A stretch of DNA of 25,831 nt from CBFDCQ01 sp965603355 (GTDB taxonomy: Bacteria; Hydrogenedentota; CAZGCA01; CBFDCQ01). Each line of letters begins with the position of its first letter. Position 1 is the stretch's first letter. Below, piece by piece: positions 1 to 7,950 of the stretch. The translations under genes and the position numbers were made by a program. The stretch covers positions 1 through 25,831 of the forward strand of contig CBFDCQ010000044.1 in the NCBI GenBank assembly GCA_965603355.1, read 5' to 3'. Below the pieces are notes generated by a model. It did no database searches, was not told the DNA's origin, and was given only the letters and a program-made list of their open reading frames with translations.

Positions 1-82
1 GGGGGGTGGTTTGGGGTGACACACACCCCCCCCCCCCCCCCGCCACAACTGCCCCGTTTCGTCTTATCGCCACCTCTTACCG
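1..82. other. Window edge downstream of flgE with homopolymer tract
   Basis: These bases follow the flgE stop codon (flgE reads leftward). Positions 26-41 are 16 consecutive C, and positions 1-18 are G-rich. GGGGTG at 13-18 can pair with CACCCC at 24-29. On the minus strand a GTG codon preceded by AAGAGG lies just after flgE and could begin the next flagellar gene, but the homopolymer prevents any reliable reading frame. No gene is called. Confidence 0.5.
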
Positions 83-1309
83 CTACCTCACGAGATTAAC
101 CGCCTCGCTGAGTAGCACGTCTGCGGTTGTTATCGAACGAGCGCCGGCCTGGAAGGCTCTCTGAGCGATGATCAGGTTGCTGAACTCGGTCGCAATGTCA
201 ACGTTCGAGCCCTCGAGCACGCCGCCGTTCACCATGCCTCGTCCGCCAGTGCCGGCCAGCCCCGCGCGCGCTATGCCGGAGTTGGGCGAGACGCTGAATA
301 CGTTAGATCCCTCGCGGATCAACCCGCCCGGGTTGTTGAATATCGCCACCGCCACCTGACCGAGCACCTCGGTCAACCCGTTCGAGAACACGCCGTTGAT
401 CACGCCGCCGTCAGCTATGCTGAACGATTCGAGCACACCGGGCGGCAGCCCGTCCTGGTTGGTCAGCGCTATGGTGTCCTCGTCCGCGTGCTGCGTCGCA
501 CCGGTAAAGTCCAGGGTGAAGTCAAGCGGGGTGACGGCCCCGTTGGTCAGCGGGATGCTGACAACATCGTTGGTGGTGCTGGAGAACTGTCCGTTAGCGT
601 CAAAGGTGACTGTGCCGGTGCCGACGTTACCGGGTGCCGGTACGGACGGGTGAGTGGCCGTCCAGTCGTACGTGTTCACACCCATACGCTCGAACGTCAG
701 CGTTACCTCCTGCACCGTACCGAGGGTATCAAAAACGCGGATCACCCTCTGGATCGTGTCGCCCACGAGCGCCTCGGAATCCAGGTTGCCCATCAACGTT
801 GCTATAGTCGTGACTCTTGTGCGCCCGGCGCCCCCTACAGGGATGACTATGGTGCCGATCGGCTGGGACGTGTCAATTACCCCGTCCACGGCAGTGTACC
901 CCTGCACCATCATGCCGGTTGCGGGATCAACCAGGGTGCCGTTCGAGTCCAACCCGAACGACCCGTCGCGGGTGTAGAATTGCCCCGAGCCGGCGGCGAG
1001 GATGAAAAACCCGTCGCCCTGAATCGCGAAATCCGCTATGCCGTTCGAGTTGAAGATCGACCCCTGATTGAAGTCCGTGTCAATGCTCGCCACGGTAACA
1101 CCGAGACCGATCTGGCGCGGGTTGATGCCTCCGCGACCAGACTGCGCCGGCGAGGCGCTGGTTATGGTCTGGTTCAGGAGATCCTGAAAGATCACCCTGG
1201 CGCTCCTGAACCCTGTGGTGTTGACGTTAGCGATGTTGTTACCTATCACGTTGAGCCGTTGCTGCTGGCTCTGTAACGCGCTAACCCCTGCAAATATCGC
1301 AGTACCCAT
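83..1309 (-). CDS. flgE: Flagellar hook protein FlgE
   Basis: FlgE polymerises outside the cell into the hook that joins rod to filament. The 408-residue product starts MGTAIFAGVSALQSQQQRLN and carries the rod/hook N-terminal motif NNIANVNTTGFRS (about 24-36). It has the FlgE/F/G core signature FAIQGDGFF (about 94-102) and ends with the C-terminal helix SNVDIATEFSNLIIAQRAFQAGARSI. Length matches E. coli FlgE (402 aa) and exceeds the 264-aa Bacillus protein. The ATG is preceded by a perfect AAGGAGG (minus strand, 1320-1326) at 10 nt. It lies 59 bp after the TIGR02530-like gene, last in the visible operon. A distal-rod protein (FlgG/FlgF) is the alternative, but the long variable centre and position after flgD favour the hook. 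Confidence 0.95.
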   Translation of the reverse strand: MGTAIFAGVSALQSQQQRLNVIGNNIANVNTTGFRSARVIFQDLLNQTITSASPAQSGRGGINPRQIGLGVTVASIDTDFNQGSIFNSNGIADFAIQGDGFFILAAGSGQFYTRDGSFGLDSNGTLVDPATGMMVQGYTAVDGVIDTSQPIGTIVIPVGGAGRTRVTTIATLMGNLDSEALVGDTIQRVIRVFDTLGTVQEVTLTFERMGVNTYDWTATHPSVPAPGNVGTGTVTFDANGQFSSTTNDVVSIPLTNGAVTPLDFTLDFTGATQHADEDTIALTNQDGLPPGVLESFSIADGGVINGVFSNGLTEVLGQVAVAIFNNPGGLIREGSNVFSVSPNSGIARAGLAGTGGRGMVNGGVLEGSNVDIATEFSNLIIAQRAFQAGARSITTADVLLSEAVNLVR

Positions 1310-1368
1310 ATACTCTCAACCTCCTTGTCATGGCTGCCTCAGTCATTCGGCAGCCTCGAGACCTCCTC

Positions 1369-1812
1369 TCAAGCGAGGTCCAGCCTCAACCTTGTTCCGT
1401 CAAACCGGCTCGACGTCGGGTCGCTGTGACGACATATGACGGCGCTGTCGATATTGGTGAAGACGCCGTCGTTGAGCTCGTCGTTGTGCGCGACCGTGAT
1501 GACGGTACGGTTCCTTACGCTCACTACGAGGGCGAACCTGTCGGTGAGCAGAAGCGACTCTTGCGCTCCCTTCTCGGCGGCCTTCTGCACCCCCTGCTCT
1601 ATGATGCTTTTCTCTGCAGGGGTGATCTGGATCTTGCGGCTGTCAAGCCGCCTCAGGGCGTGCGCCGAGAACCTTACCTCAGTGCCCTCCCCGATCTTCT
1701 CACGCAGAACGGCGTCGAAGCCAGGACCGCTGGTGGTGGTACGCGAGGGCGCCGCCCGTTGCTTGGGCGTTGCCGCTCTCGGTTCTGTAATCGGCTGAAC
1801 TTTATCCACCAT
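1369..1812 (-). CDS. TIGR02530-type flagellar operon protein, function unknown
   Basis: A 147-residue protein of the conserved family usually found between flgD and flgE in clostridia and related bacteria. The family core is visible: VRFSAHALRRLDSRKI (about 47-62), then KAAEKGAQESLLL and VSVRNRTVITV, ending in VFTNIDSAVI (about 116-125). About 20 residues follow the usual end of the family. No signal peptide or membrane segment is seen, and no function is established that I can name; a role in hook assembly is inferred from position only. The ATG at 1812 is chosen because GGAGG lies 9 nt upstream; a GTG one codon earlier is possible. The start overlaps the end of flgD by 11 bp, indicating translational coupling. 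Confidence 0.85.
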   Translation of the reverse strand: MVDKVQPITEPRAATPKQRAAPSRTTTSGPGFDAVLREKIGEGTEVRFSAHALRRLDSRKIQITPAEKSIIEQGVQKAAEKGAQESLLLTDRFALVVSVRNRTVITVAHNDELNDGVFTNIDSAVICRHSDPTSSRFDGTRLRLDLA

Positions 1813-2224
1813 CACTTACTGCCTCCGGTTCCGTAGCCAGCACCCTGAGCAGGTTGTCGAGCGAGATGAGTGAGTCCCCGACGACCAGCAGGGGCTCATC
1901 CTCCGCGAACGCCACCTCCGTGACTTCGCCGATCACTCGGGTCCCGTCAAAGCGCAGTGCGTCGACGGTCCTGCCGACGAGGCCGGTCGCCTGAATCAGG
2001 CGAAGAACCTCGAGCTCAGCGTTCATGCTGGTCATCTGTTCGAGCGTGCTCAACTGAGCCAGCTGCGTAATCATCTGGCGGTCGTCCATCGGGTTGAGCG
2101 GGTCCTGGTTGGCCAGTTGCGTCACCAACAGCTGCATGAACGCGTCTGTGCCCAGCGATTGCTGTGGCTGGGTAGATGCCGCGGCCGCTGCCGTGGCATA
2201 TCCTGCAATTGCACCTACTTCCAA
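1802..2224 (-). CDS. flgD: Flagellar hook-capping protein FlgD (short form)
   Basis: FlgD caps the growing hook and directs FlgE polymerisation outside the cell. The product has the family signature LGTDAFMQLLVTQLANQDPLNPMDDRQMITQLAQLSTLEQM near its N terminus and a short C-terminal segment (LVGRTV, VIGEVTEV). At 140 aa it equals the short Bacillus form and lacks the large C-terminal beta domains of enterobacterial FlgD. The longest frame begins with a GTG at 2233, but that codon abuts the SD AAGGAGG (2233-2239) with no spacing. The TTG at 2224, 8 nt after the SD, is the likely start, giving an N terminus of MEVGAIAGYATAAAA. The SD begins about 3 bp after the fliK stop, so translation is probably coupled. 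Confidence 0.93.
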   Translation of the reverse strand: MEVGAIAGYATAAAAASTQPQQSLGTDAFMQLLVTQLANQDPLNPMDDRQMITQLAQLSTLEQMTSMNAELEVLRLIQATGLVGRTVDALRFDGTRVIGEVTEVAFAEDEPLLVVGDSLISLDNLLRVLATEPEAVSDGG

Positions 2225-2242
2225 AATGTTCACCTCCTTATG

Positions 2243-3637
2243 TTACGCGATCAGGTCAAGTTGGCCGACCGCGTAACGCATCCTTGCGATTGTATATACC
2301 GCGTCCGGGGTCAGTTCCTCGTCCGCGTGACGTCCGTGATACGTTTCGCTCCAATCGTTCTCAGACGGCTGGAACGCGTGGGCCTGTCGGCCGGAATGTT
2401 CGCCGGAGGACAGGTCAGGATCGACGGTAACGGACAACCTGCCGGTATCGAGACCGCTGTTGTCGAGCGACTGACGCAGCTGGCCGAGATTGCTCTCTAT
2501 AACGCTCTTGACCACCGTGCTCTGCGTACTCACGTCCAGGTGCAGAACATTATCCCTGAAGGCCACTCTCAGGTGCAGCTCGCCCAGATGTTGTGGTTTC
2601 AGCCGGACGCGCAGTTCCGAAGAGCCGCCTCGCACGGACAGAAGCACGCTTTTCACCGTCTGGTTGACGACCGACTGTGCGAGCTGAGATTCTGTAACGT
2701 CCGAGGCTCGCAACAGACTGCTATCGAACCCGTTCGAGATACGCGGTGCGCTAGTCTGATGCGAGCGGACAAGGTTTCCGGGAAACATCCTTTCGCCTTG
2801 ACCGCGCGCGGAGTCGTTGCCGTCCTGTTGCGTTTCCTGCTGCGCTCCAAACAGTGCGGGCTCTGCCCGAGCCGGCTTGTGTGCGAAGCCCGACGGAGCC
2901 GATCCCGTTTCGTTCGCGTTGGTGGACTCCACCGGGAGTATCTCGCCCTGTGGTTCGCCGGCTTCTTCGACGAACGCCAAGGTTCTGGGATCAGCTGTCG
3001 ACGCCGCGGCGCTCGCAACGGGCGCCGGACTTCCCTGGGGCAGCGGGCCAGACTGCTCTGCTTCGAGCGGAGCGGCGACCGGTGTCTCCAACTGCTGCGG
3101 TTGCGGGCTCGCAACCAGCCTCGCGGAGAACGCGGACTCGTCCGCCGCTACCTCGTTCGCCGCGTTCGCAACGGACGCGGCCCCTGAAGCATTGGGAAAC
3201 GCCTCGACGGGCATCTGTTCTCCTGCCTCATTCACGACACTCGCCTGTTGCACAGTCGCCGGAGCCTCCGGAAGCGCTGCCTCGGCCGGCGGTAGTCCAG
3301 CGGCCTCGGAAGTCCCCGGGACCGCCCCTTCGAGCACGGGCAAATGGCCCTGAGCCCCAGTGGGTTCTGCCGAAACGGCCGTCACCTGTCCAGGCAGCGC
3401 CGACGTGTTGCCGCCGGCCTCGACTCCTCCGGCAACGATGTCACCTTCGGGTGACTGCGTTGTCGGGCCGCCCTCGAGCTGCCCATCCGGAGCGACGAGA
3501 CCACAACTGAACGCGACCAACAATGCGGCAAAGAGACTCTCAACATCAGCTTCGCCTTTTCCAGTGGCGCCTTGGGAACCGTCGACGACGGTCGTGCCCT
3601 GGGCGCCGATAGAACATGCTTCGACAATACCTGTCAT
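2243..3637 (-). CDS. fliK: Flagellar hook-length control protein FliK
   Basis: FliK is the secreted ruler that sets hook length and triggers the export-specificity switch by contacting FlhB. The 464-residue protein has a long Ala/Pro/Glu/Gly-rich N-terminal and central region of low complexity, as expected for an extended ruler. It ends in a Flg_hook domain (about 315-415): VNQTVKSVLLSVRGGSSELRV, then LKPQHLGELHLRVAF, with LKPxxLGEL and a VTVDP strand. The last 50 residues are charged and variable. The start ATG has AAGGAGGTGA on the minus strand at 3644-3653. An in-frame TGA lies 9 nt before the ATG, fixing the start. It sits between the motE-like gene and flgD, its usual place. Confidence 0.93.
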   Translation of the reverse strand: MTGIVEACSIGAQGTTVVDGSQGATGKGEADVESLFAALLVAFSCGLVAPDGQLEGGPTTQSPEGDIVAGGVEAGGNTSALPGQVTAVSAEPTGAQGHLPVLEGAVPGTSEAAGLPPAEAALPEAPATVQQASVVNEAGEQMPVEAFPNASGAASVANAANEVAADESAFSARLVASPQPQQLETPVAAPLEAEQSGPLPQGSPAPVASAAASTADPRTLAFVEEAGEPQGEILPVESTNANETGSAPSGFAHKPARAEPALFGAQQETQQDGNDSARGQGERMFPGNLVRSHQTSAPRISNGFDSSLLRASDVTESQLAQSVVNQTVKSVLLSVRGGSSELRVRLKPQHLGELHLRVAFRDNVLHLDVSTQSTVVKSVIESNLGQLRQSLDNSGLDTGRLSVTVDPDLSSGEHSGRQAHAFQPSENDWSETYHGRHADEELTPDAVYTIARMRYAVGQLDLIA

Positions 3638-3765
3638 ATCACGTATTCACCTCCTTTCTCTCTTAGAGTAGCGTACCGCTGAAAAAAAGTTGCCGATCAC
3701 CTCCTTCCAGATCTCAATATGTCTCCCTCAACTATCCAACTGACTTCGCCCCACACTACCGACCA
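3638..3765. other. motE-fliK intergenic stretch with an orphan strong SD
   Basis: 128 bp separate the motE-like stop codon from fliK. Besides the real fliK SD at 3644-3653, the minus strand carries a second perfect anti-SD match, AAGGAGGTGATC, at 3695-3706. No ATG, GTG or TTG follows it at normal spacing. A run of seven T (minus strand) lies a few bases downstream. The frame from this second site reaches a TGA 9 nt before the fliK ATG, without a stop in between. No gene is called. Confidence 0.5.
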
Positions 3766-4338
3766 TTAGTTCTGCGTTGCCGACATGAGCGCCCTCGATA
3801 CGGCCACGGAGCTCTTCATCAGCTCGACAATCGCCGCGCGGTCCTTCGCCTTGATTTGCCGAAGGATCTTCACTGCGTCATCTTTCATTGAGTCGTCCGC
3901 CGCGCCATCCTCGAACATTTGGTCGAGTATCTGCGCAGCCGATTGAGGTTCCATCTCCGCGTATGTTTTCGCCAGATCGGAAAGTCGTTGCGTTTCGTCC
4001 GCGTCGAGCGCCACAAGCTGGGTTTCCATTTTCTTGAGCAAGTTTTCCAGTTGTTTTCTTTCCGATTCGAGATCCGCTCGCTCCTGCTTAATCCTGGCTT
4101 CCTCTTTCGCGACCTCTTCTTCGCGCTGAGCGAGCTGCTTCTCCTTTTCGTTCAGCGCGGTCGCGATCGGCATCAACGGCTGGCCGGAAGGCGGGGTAAT
4201 TTCCTCTTGGTCTTGGGGCTCTTTGCCCATTAAGGTCGCGATAGTATCCTTGTTCAGCGCACCTTTGAAGTAGAGAGTTGCGGCTACCACCGCGCAGAAA
4301 CCGAGCAGTGCCACAACGATGTAGATGACTATTTTCAT
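3766..4338 (-). CDS. MotE/YlxF-like membrane-anchored coiled-coil protein
   Basis: A 190-residue protein with one N-terminal membrane segment (about 4-24, IVIYIVVALLGFCAVVAATLYF). A linker follows, then a long Glu/Lys-rich coiled coil (about 60-118). A C-terminal domain (about 120-185) has YAEMEPQSAAQILDQM and AVKILRQIKAKDRAAIVELM, resembling the N-terminal domain of MgtE magnesium transporters. This architecture and the place between fliJ and fliK match Bacillus YlxF and the MotE family. MotE is known from rhizobia as a chaperone for the periplasmic motor protein MotC; in other lineages the role is less clear. The ATG follows the fliJ stop by 7 bp, and its SD (AGGTGAG) overlaps the fliJ end. 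Confidence 0.85.
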   Translation of the reverse strand: MKIVIYIVVALLGFCAVVAATLYFKGALNKDTIATLMGKEPQDQEEITPPSGQPLMPIATALNEKEKQLAQREEEVAKEEARIKQERADLESERKQLENLLKKMETQLVALDADETQRLSDLAKTYAEMEPQSAAQILDQMFEDGAADDSMKDDAVKILRQIKAKDRAAIVELMKSSVAVSRALMSATQN

Positions 4339-4345
4339 CGCATTC

Positions 4346-4831
4346 TCACCTAGTCTGCCGGGCAGCTATCCCTGAAGCCCCTCCTCTTATTGCCGAAGCC
4401 CTGTTTGCGCCCACCTCGTCCAGTATTTTGCGGTCCATGTCCTCCAGGAGCTTGTTGAACGTGACCATATCGCGCTCGCGTATCCTCTCGACGATCTTCC
4501 TCGTTTTCGATGCGGCGACAACCTCCTTGGTCTTGTCGAGGACCTGGCCGTTCAGGCGCGTAATCTCGTGCTGCACAAGCTCGATCCTGCCGCCGAGAAG
4601 GAGCAGGTAGTTGTGGTACATGATAATCAGCTCCGGATCCACTTTGCCCGCGATACGCTCTGCAAGGTCATCGGTACACGCTGAGTGACGCCTCTCGAGA
4701 TCGAACATTTCAGCTTCGCGTTCGAGCAGATGCCGCTGCAAGTCGGCGAGTTCAAGCGACAATCTGTCGAGAACCCTCTTCCTGTACCTGAGCAGGGCGG
4801 CAAATCTGAACTTAAACGCCCGCGGCGGCAT
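4346..4831 (-). CDS. fliJ: Flagellar export protein FliJ
   Basis: FliJ is the coiled-coil stalk that inserts into the FliI ATPase hexamer and contacts the FlhA export gate. The 161-residue protein opens FKFRFAALLRYRKRVLDRLSLELADLQ, the usual FliJ start, and is predicted almost entirely helical with Glu/Arg/Leu-rich heptads. It is slightly longer than typical (about 147 aa), with a Gly/Ala-rich tail. The ATG is preceded by GGGAGG and follows the fliI stop by 16 bp. Sequence is weakly conserved in this family, so the call rests on N-terminal pattern, coiled coil and position between fliI and the motE-like gene. Confidence 0.9.
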   Translation of the reverse strand: MPPRAFKFRFAALLRYRKRVLDRLSLELADLQRHLLEREAEMFDLERRHSACTDDLAERIAGKVDPELIIMYHNYLLLLGGRIELVQHEITRLNGQVLDKTKEVVAASKTRKIVERIRERDMVTFNKLLEDMDRKILDEVGANRASAIRGGASGIAARQTR

Positions 4832-4847
4832 GGTTCGTACCTCCCTT

Positions 4848-6239
4848 TTAGACCTCTGCAGCTACCAGCTCGCTCGGCAGCATCACATCCCCGCCGAATA
4901 TCCTCTCCAGTTCAGGTATATTGTCCTGAAGGCCAAAATGGTCCTCCACGTTCTGCGTCAGGAACATGTTCAACGCGGCTATTTTCTGCCTGGCATAGTC
5001 TATGTCCGGGTTACTTCCCTCAATGTAGGCGCCGATGTTGATCAGGTCTTCCGCCTCCTTGTATGTTGCGAGAACCTTTCTGGCCTGATTAGCTACTGCG
5101 GTGTGGCGTTTCGCCACAACGTCCACCATCACCCTGCTGACGCTCTGCAATATGTCTATCGCGGGATAATGGTTGCGGCTCGCGAGCTCCCGCGACAGGA
5201 CGACATGCCCGTCAAGTATGCTTCTTACGGAATCAGATATGGGCTCGTTCATGTCGTCGGCCTCCACGAGCACGGTGTAGATGCCGGTGATGCTTCCGGC
5301 CGAGGATGTGCCTGCGCGTTCGAGCAGTTGCGGCAGGAGCGCGAAGACCGACGGGGGGTACCCCCGGGTGGTAGGCGGCTCACCAATAGCGAGACCGATC
5401 TGGCGTTGCGCCATAGCGAACCGCGTGACGGAATCCATCATGAGCAGCACGTCCATTTTCTGGTTGCGGAAGTACTCGGCCACGGCCGTCGCCACCAAAG
5501 CGCCCTGCAACCTCAGAAGTGCCGGTTGGTCGGACGTGACGGCGACGACGACGGATCGTGCCAGACCTTGTTCGCCGAGATCCTCCTCGATGAACCGCTT
5601 AACCTCTCTGCCTCGTTCGCCGACGAGCGCGATCACGTTCACATCCGCCTCCGTATGGCGGGCGATCATGCCCAGAACCGTGCTCTTGCCTATACCGCTG
5701 CCCGAGAATATGCCGATGCGCTGACCCTTACCGCATGTCAGACAGGTGTCAATCGCCTTGACACCGGTAGCAAGAGGTTCACGTATTCGCTCCCTATCGA
5801 GGGGGTTCATTGGCTTGTTGACGAGCGGGTACTCCTCGCTGCACTTGACGGGTCCCTTACCGTCGATGGGTAAACCGACGCTGTCTATAACGCGACCGAG
5901 CAGGTCGACGCTGAGCTTCACGGTTGGCGGTTTGAAACTGGGCACCACAACGCTTTGCGGACCGATGCCTCTCATGTCGCCGAGCGGCATCAGCAGAGCG
6001 CTTTTGCCTCTGAAACCCACCACTTCCGCCGGGATCGGTTCCTCTCCGTCTCGAGGATGGACGTAGCACAGGTCGCCTACGGAGACGGCGGGACCTGTAG
6101 CTTCAATTACCAGCCCCACCACCTGCGTCACCTTGCCATGCAGCAGGATCGGGTCTATCTCGTCGAGTTTGCCGATCGCTTGTGACAGATCGGGCGCGCG
6201 AGCGTCCTCCGCCACGTTTTGTACCTCGCTATCTCCCAT
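4848..6239 (-). CDS. fliI: Flagellum-specific export ATPase FliI
   Basis: FliI is the hexameric ATPase on the cytoplasmic face of the flagellar type III export gate, related to the F1 beta subunit. In this 463-residue protein the Walker A is SGSGIGKST (179-187), the catalytic glutamate lies in GERGREV (207-213), and the Walker B is VLLMMDS (264-270). The block TTRGYPPSVFALLPQLLERAG is diagnostic of FliI and type III secretion ATPases rather than F1 subunits. The N-terminal barrel (about 30-105) is present and length is standard. The ATG lies 10 bp after the fliH stop with a weak GGGG SD. Flagellar neighbours exclude a virulence secretion ATPase. Confidence 0.97.
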   Translation of the reverse strand: MGDSEVQNVAEDARAPDLSQAIGKLDEIDPILLHGKVTQVVGLVIEATGPAVSVGDLCYVHPRDGEEPIPAEVVGFRGKSALLMPLGDMRGIGPQSVVVPSFKPPTVKLSVDLLGRVIDSVGLPIDGKGPVKCSEEYPLVNKPMNPLDRERIREPLATGVKAIDTCLTCGKGQRIGIFSGSGIGKSTVLGMIARHTEADVNVIALVGERGREVKRFIEEDLGEQGLARSVVVAVTSDQPALLRLQGALVATAVAEYFRNQKMDVLLMMDSVTRFAMAQRQIGLAIGEPPTTRGYPPSVFALLPQLLERAGTSSAGSITGIYTVLVEADDMNEPISDSVRSILDGHVVLSRELASRNHYPAIDILQSVSRVMVDVVAKRHTAVANQARKVLATYKEAEDLINIGAYIEGSNPDIDYARQKIAALNMFLTQNVEDHFGLQDNIPELERIFGGDVMLPSELVAAEV

Positions 6240-6249
6240 TTCTGCCCCG

Positions 6250-6903
6250 TTATTCCAGGAGACCCTGCAAGATCTCCTCGAGCTGGTTTTCTATTTTGCC
6301 GTTTGCTTTCAGGAGGTCCGTTTCTACTGTGCATCCTCCGGGGGATATACCGTTTTCGCTGCCCACGACCTCGATCTCTCTAATCCCGTCGAACATCCCA
6401 ATCAACTCGTCCTTGTACTGCATGACGACAGGCAGATCGACGGGATTGACGTAGATAACCAGCCGTTCACGCTCCAGAATCTTCTCTATAGCACGAGCAA
6501 CACACCGTTTGACGATCTCGCGGTCAACCGCGGCCTCTTTTCCGATGATCTTTCCGGCCACCGCCACGGCAAGCCTGATCACATCCTGCCCAATCTGGTC
6601 TATGAGTTTCTGTTCCTGCTCCTTGAGACTGCTGGTGAGGTTCCGGAGAACCGAAAGAGCGCCCTGCACCTCCTCGGCGCCCTTGTCCAAGCCTTCCTCG
6701 CGTCCCTCGTCGAACGCCTCGCGTCGCGTCCGCTCGGCGTCGGCACGAGCCTGTGCGATCAGTTGAGCGGGATCAGCGGCCTCGCCGGAGTGCGCGATGT
6801 CGAAGATGGCATCGTCGCCTCGTTCCGCAAGCTTCTCGCGGCTGTACTTCACCCACCGCGCCTCGTTCTCACTATGCTCCTCAATTTTGATTACCTTAGA
6901 CAA
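6250..6903 (-). CDS. fliH: Flagellar assembly protein FliH
   Basis: FliH is the peripheral stalk that binds FliI and docks the ATPase complex at the motor C-ring. The 217-residue protein has a charged N terminus, an Ala/Arg/Glu-rich helical region (about 50-80, with GREEGLDKG), and the C-terminal FliH/HrpE-type domain with VIRLAVAVAGKIIGKEA and RAIEKILERERLVIYVNPVDL. These correspond to helices shared with V- and F-ATPase stalk subunits. The start is a TTG overlapping the fliG end by 8 bp, with GGAGGAGAGG about 9 nt upstream on the minus strand. No ATG or GTG fits better. The overlap points to coupled translation with fliG. Confidence 0.93.
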   Translation of the reverse strand: MSKVIKIEEHSENEARWVKYSREKLAERGDDAIFDIAHSGEAADPAQLIAQARADAERTRREAFDEGREEGLDKGAEEVQGALSVLRNLTSSLKEQEQKLIDQIGQDVIRLAVAVAGKIIGKEAAVDREIVKRCVARAIEKILERERLVIYVNPVDLPVVMQYKDELIGMFDGIREIEVVGSENGISPGGCTVETDLLKANGKIENQLEEILQGLLE

Positions 6904-7906
6904 CGAGCTCGTCCTCTCCTCCGCCGCGTCCGGCTATTATGATTTCTCCAGCCTCTTCAAGCCGTCGGACCACTGCGACAATCTTCTGCTGTGCTTCCTC
7001 GACGTTCCTGAGCCGTACAGGCCCCATGAACTCGAGTTCCTCCTCGATTAGCTGCCTGGCGCGATCCGACATGTTCTTGTAGATCTTCTGTTTGACCTCT
7101 TCGTTCGATGCTTTCAGAGCGAGGGCAAGATCCTTGTTGTCAATCTCGCGCAAAGTTTTCTGGATTCCTGTATCATCCACGAGGACTATGTCGTCGAACA
7201 CGAACATGAGCGTCTTGATCTCGTCAGCTAGCTCCGGGTGCTTCTCTTCAAGGGCGGACAGAATATTCTTTTCGGTACCGCGGTCGACTCGATTAAGCAC
7301 CTCGGCAGCGTCCTTGATGCCGCCGGCGAAGGTGAACCCCTGGCTGAACACCGTTGCGGCTTTCCTCTCCAGGATTGCCTCGACCTCCTTGACGATCTCC
7401 GGGGGTGTTCTGTCCATCGTGGCTATGCGCATGATGACTTCGGCTTGCACGATCGGATCCAGCGCGCCAAGGATGGTCGCGGAAACCTCCGGGTCGAGGT
7501 GCGCCAGTATCAGTGCAATCGTCTGTGGATGCTCGTCCTGTATGAAGTTGATGATCTGGTTCGGGTCCGCTTTCTTGATGAACTCAAACGGGATATCCTG
7601 AAGCGTACCCTGGAGTTTCGTCAGAATCTCCACAGCTTTTTCGGCGCCCAGCGCGTTTTCGAGGATGCTCCTGGCGTAATCCATTCCGCCGGTAGTGATG
7701 TACTCCTTCGCGCGCAGCATCTGATAGAACTCTTCGAGTACCGCGCCCCTGGTCTCCGGCTCGACCTTGCCCAGGGTGGCGATCTCGAGCGTGAGCATCT
7801 CGATATCCTCGTCTGAAAGAGTCTGCAAGATGCGTGACGATATTTCCGGTCCCAAGCTCGCTATCAGGACCGCGGCTTTCTTTCTGCTTGTCAAGTTAGC
7901 TGGCAT
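6896..7906 (-). CDS. fliG: Flagellar motor switch protein FliG
   Basis: FliG forms the upper C-ring, binds FliF and receives torque from the stators. The 336-residue protein has the N-terminal FliF-binding domain (LTSRKKAAVLIASLGPEIS), the middle-domain EHPQ motif in DEHPQTIALILAHLDPE, the GG linker FAGGIKDAAEVLNRVD, and the C-terminal torque domain (LMFVFDDIVLVDDTGIQKTLREID) whose charged helix faces the stator. Length is typical. The ATG at 7906 is preferred because AGGTG (minus strand, 7916-7920) lies 9 nt upstream; a GTG four codons earlier overlaps that SD. It follows fliF by 44 bp. Confidence 0.97.
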   Translation of the reverse strand: MPANLTSRKKAAVLIASLGPEISSRILQTLSDEDIEMLTLEIATLGKVEPETRGAVLEEFYQMLRAKEYITTGGMDYARSILENALGAEKAVEILTKLQGTLQDIPFEFIKKADPNQIINFIQDEHPQTIALILAHLDPEVSATILGALDPIVQAEVIMRIATMDRTPPEIVKEVEAILERKAATVFSQGFTFAGGIKDAAEVLNRVDRGTEKNILSALEEKHPELADEIKTLMFVFDDIVLVDDTGIQKTLREIDNKDLALALKASNEEVKQKIYKNMSDRARQLIEEELEFMGPVRLRNVEEAQQKIVAVVRRLEEAGEIIIAGRGGGEDELVV

Positions 7907-7950
7907 TTGTGTCAACACCTATCGTCCAAATCAAAATGGCGGTTGCCTCG

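Noticed and set aside
488..1276. 262-codon plus-strand frame opposite flgE
   Set aside because: Shadow frame of a well-conserved hook gene without any domain or SD.
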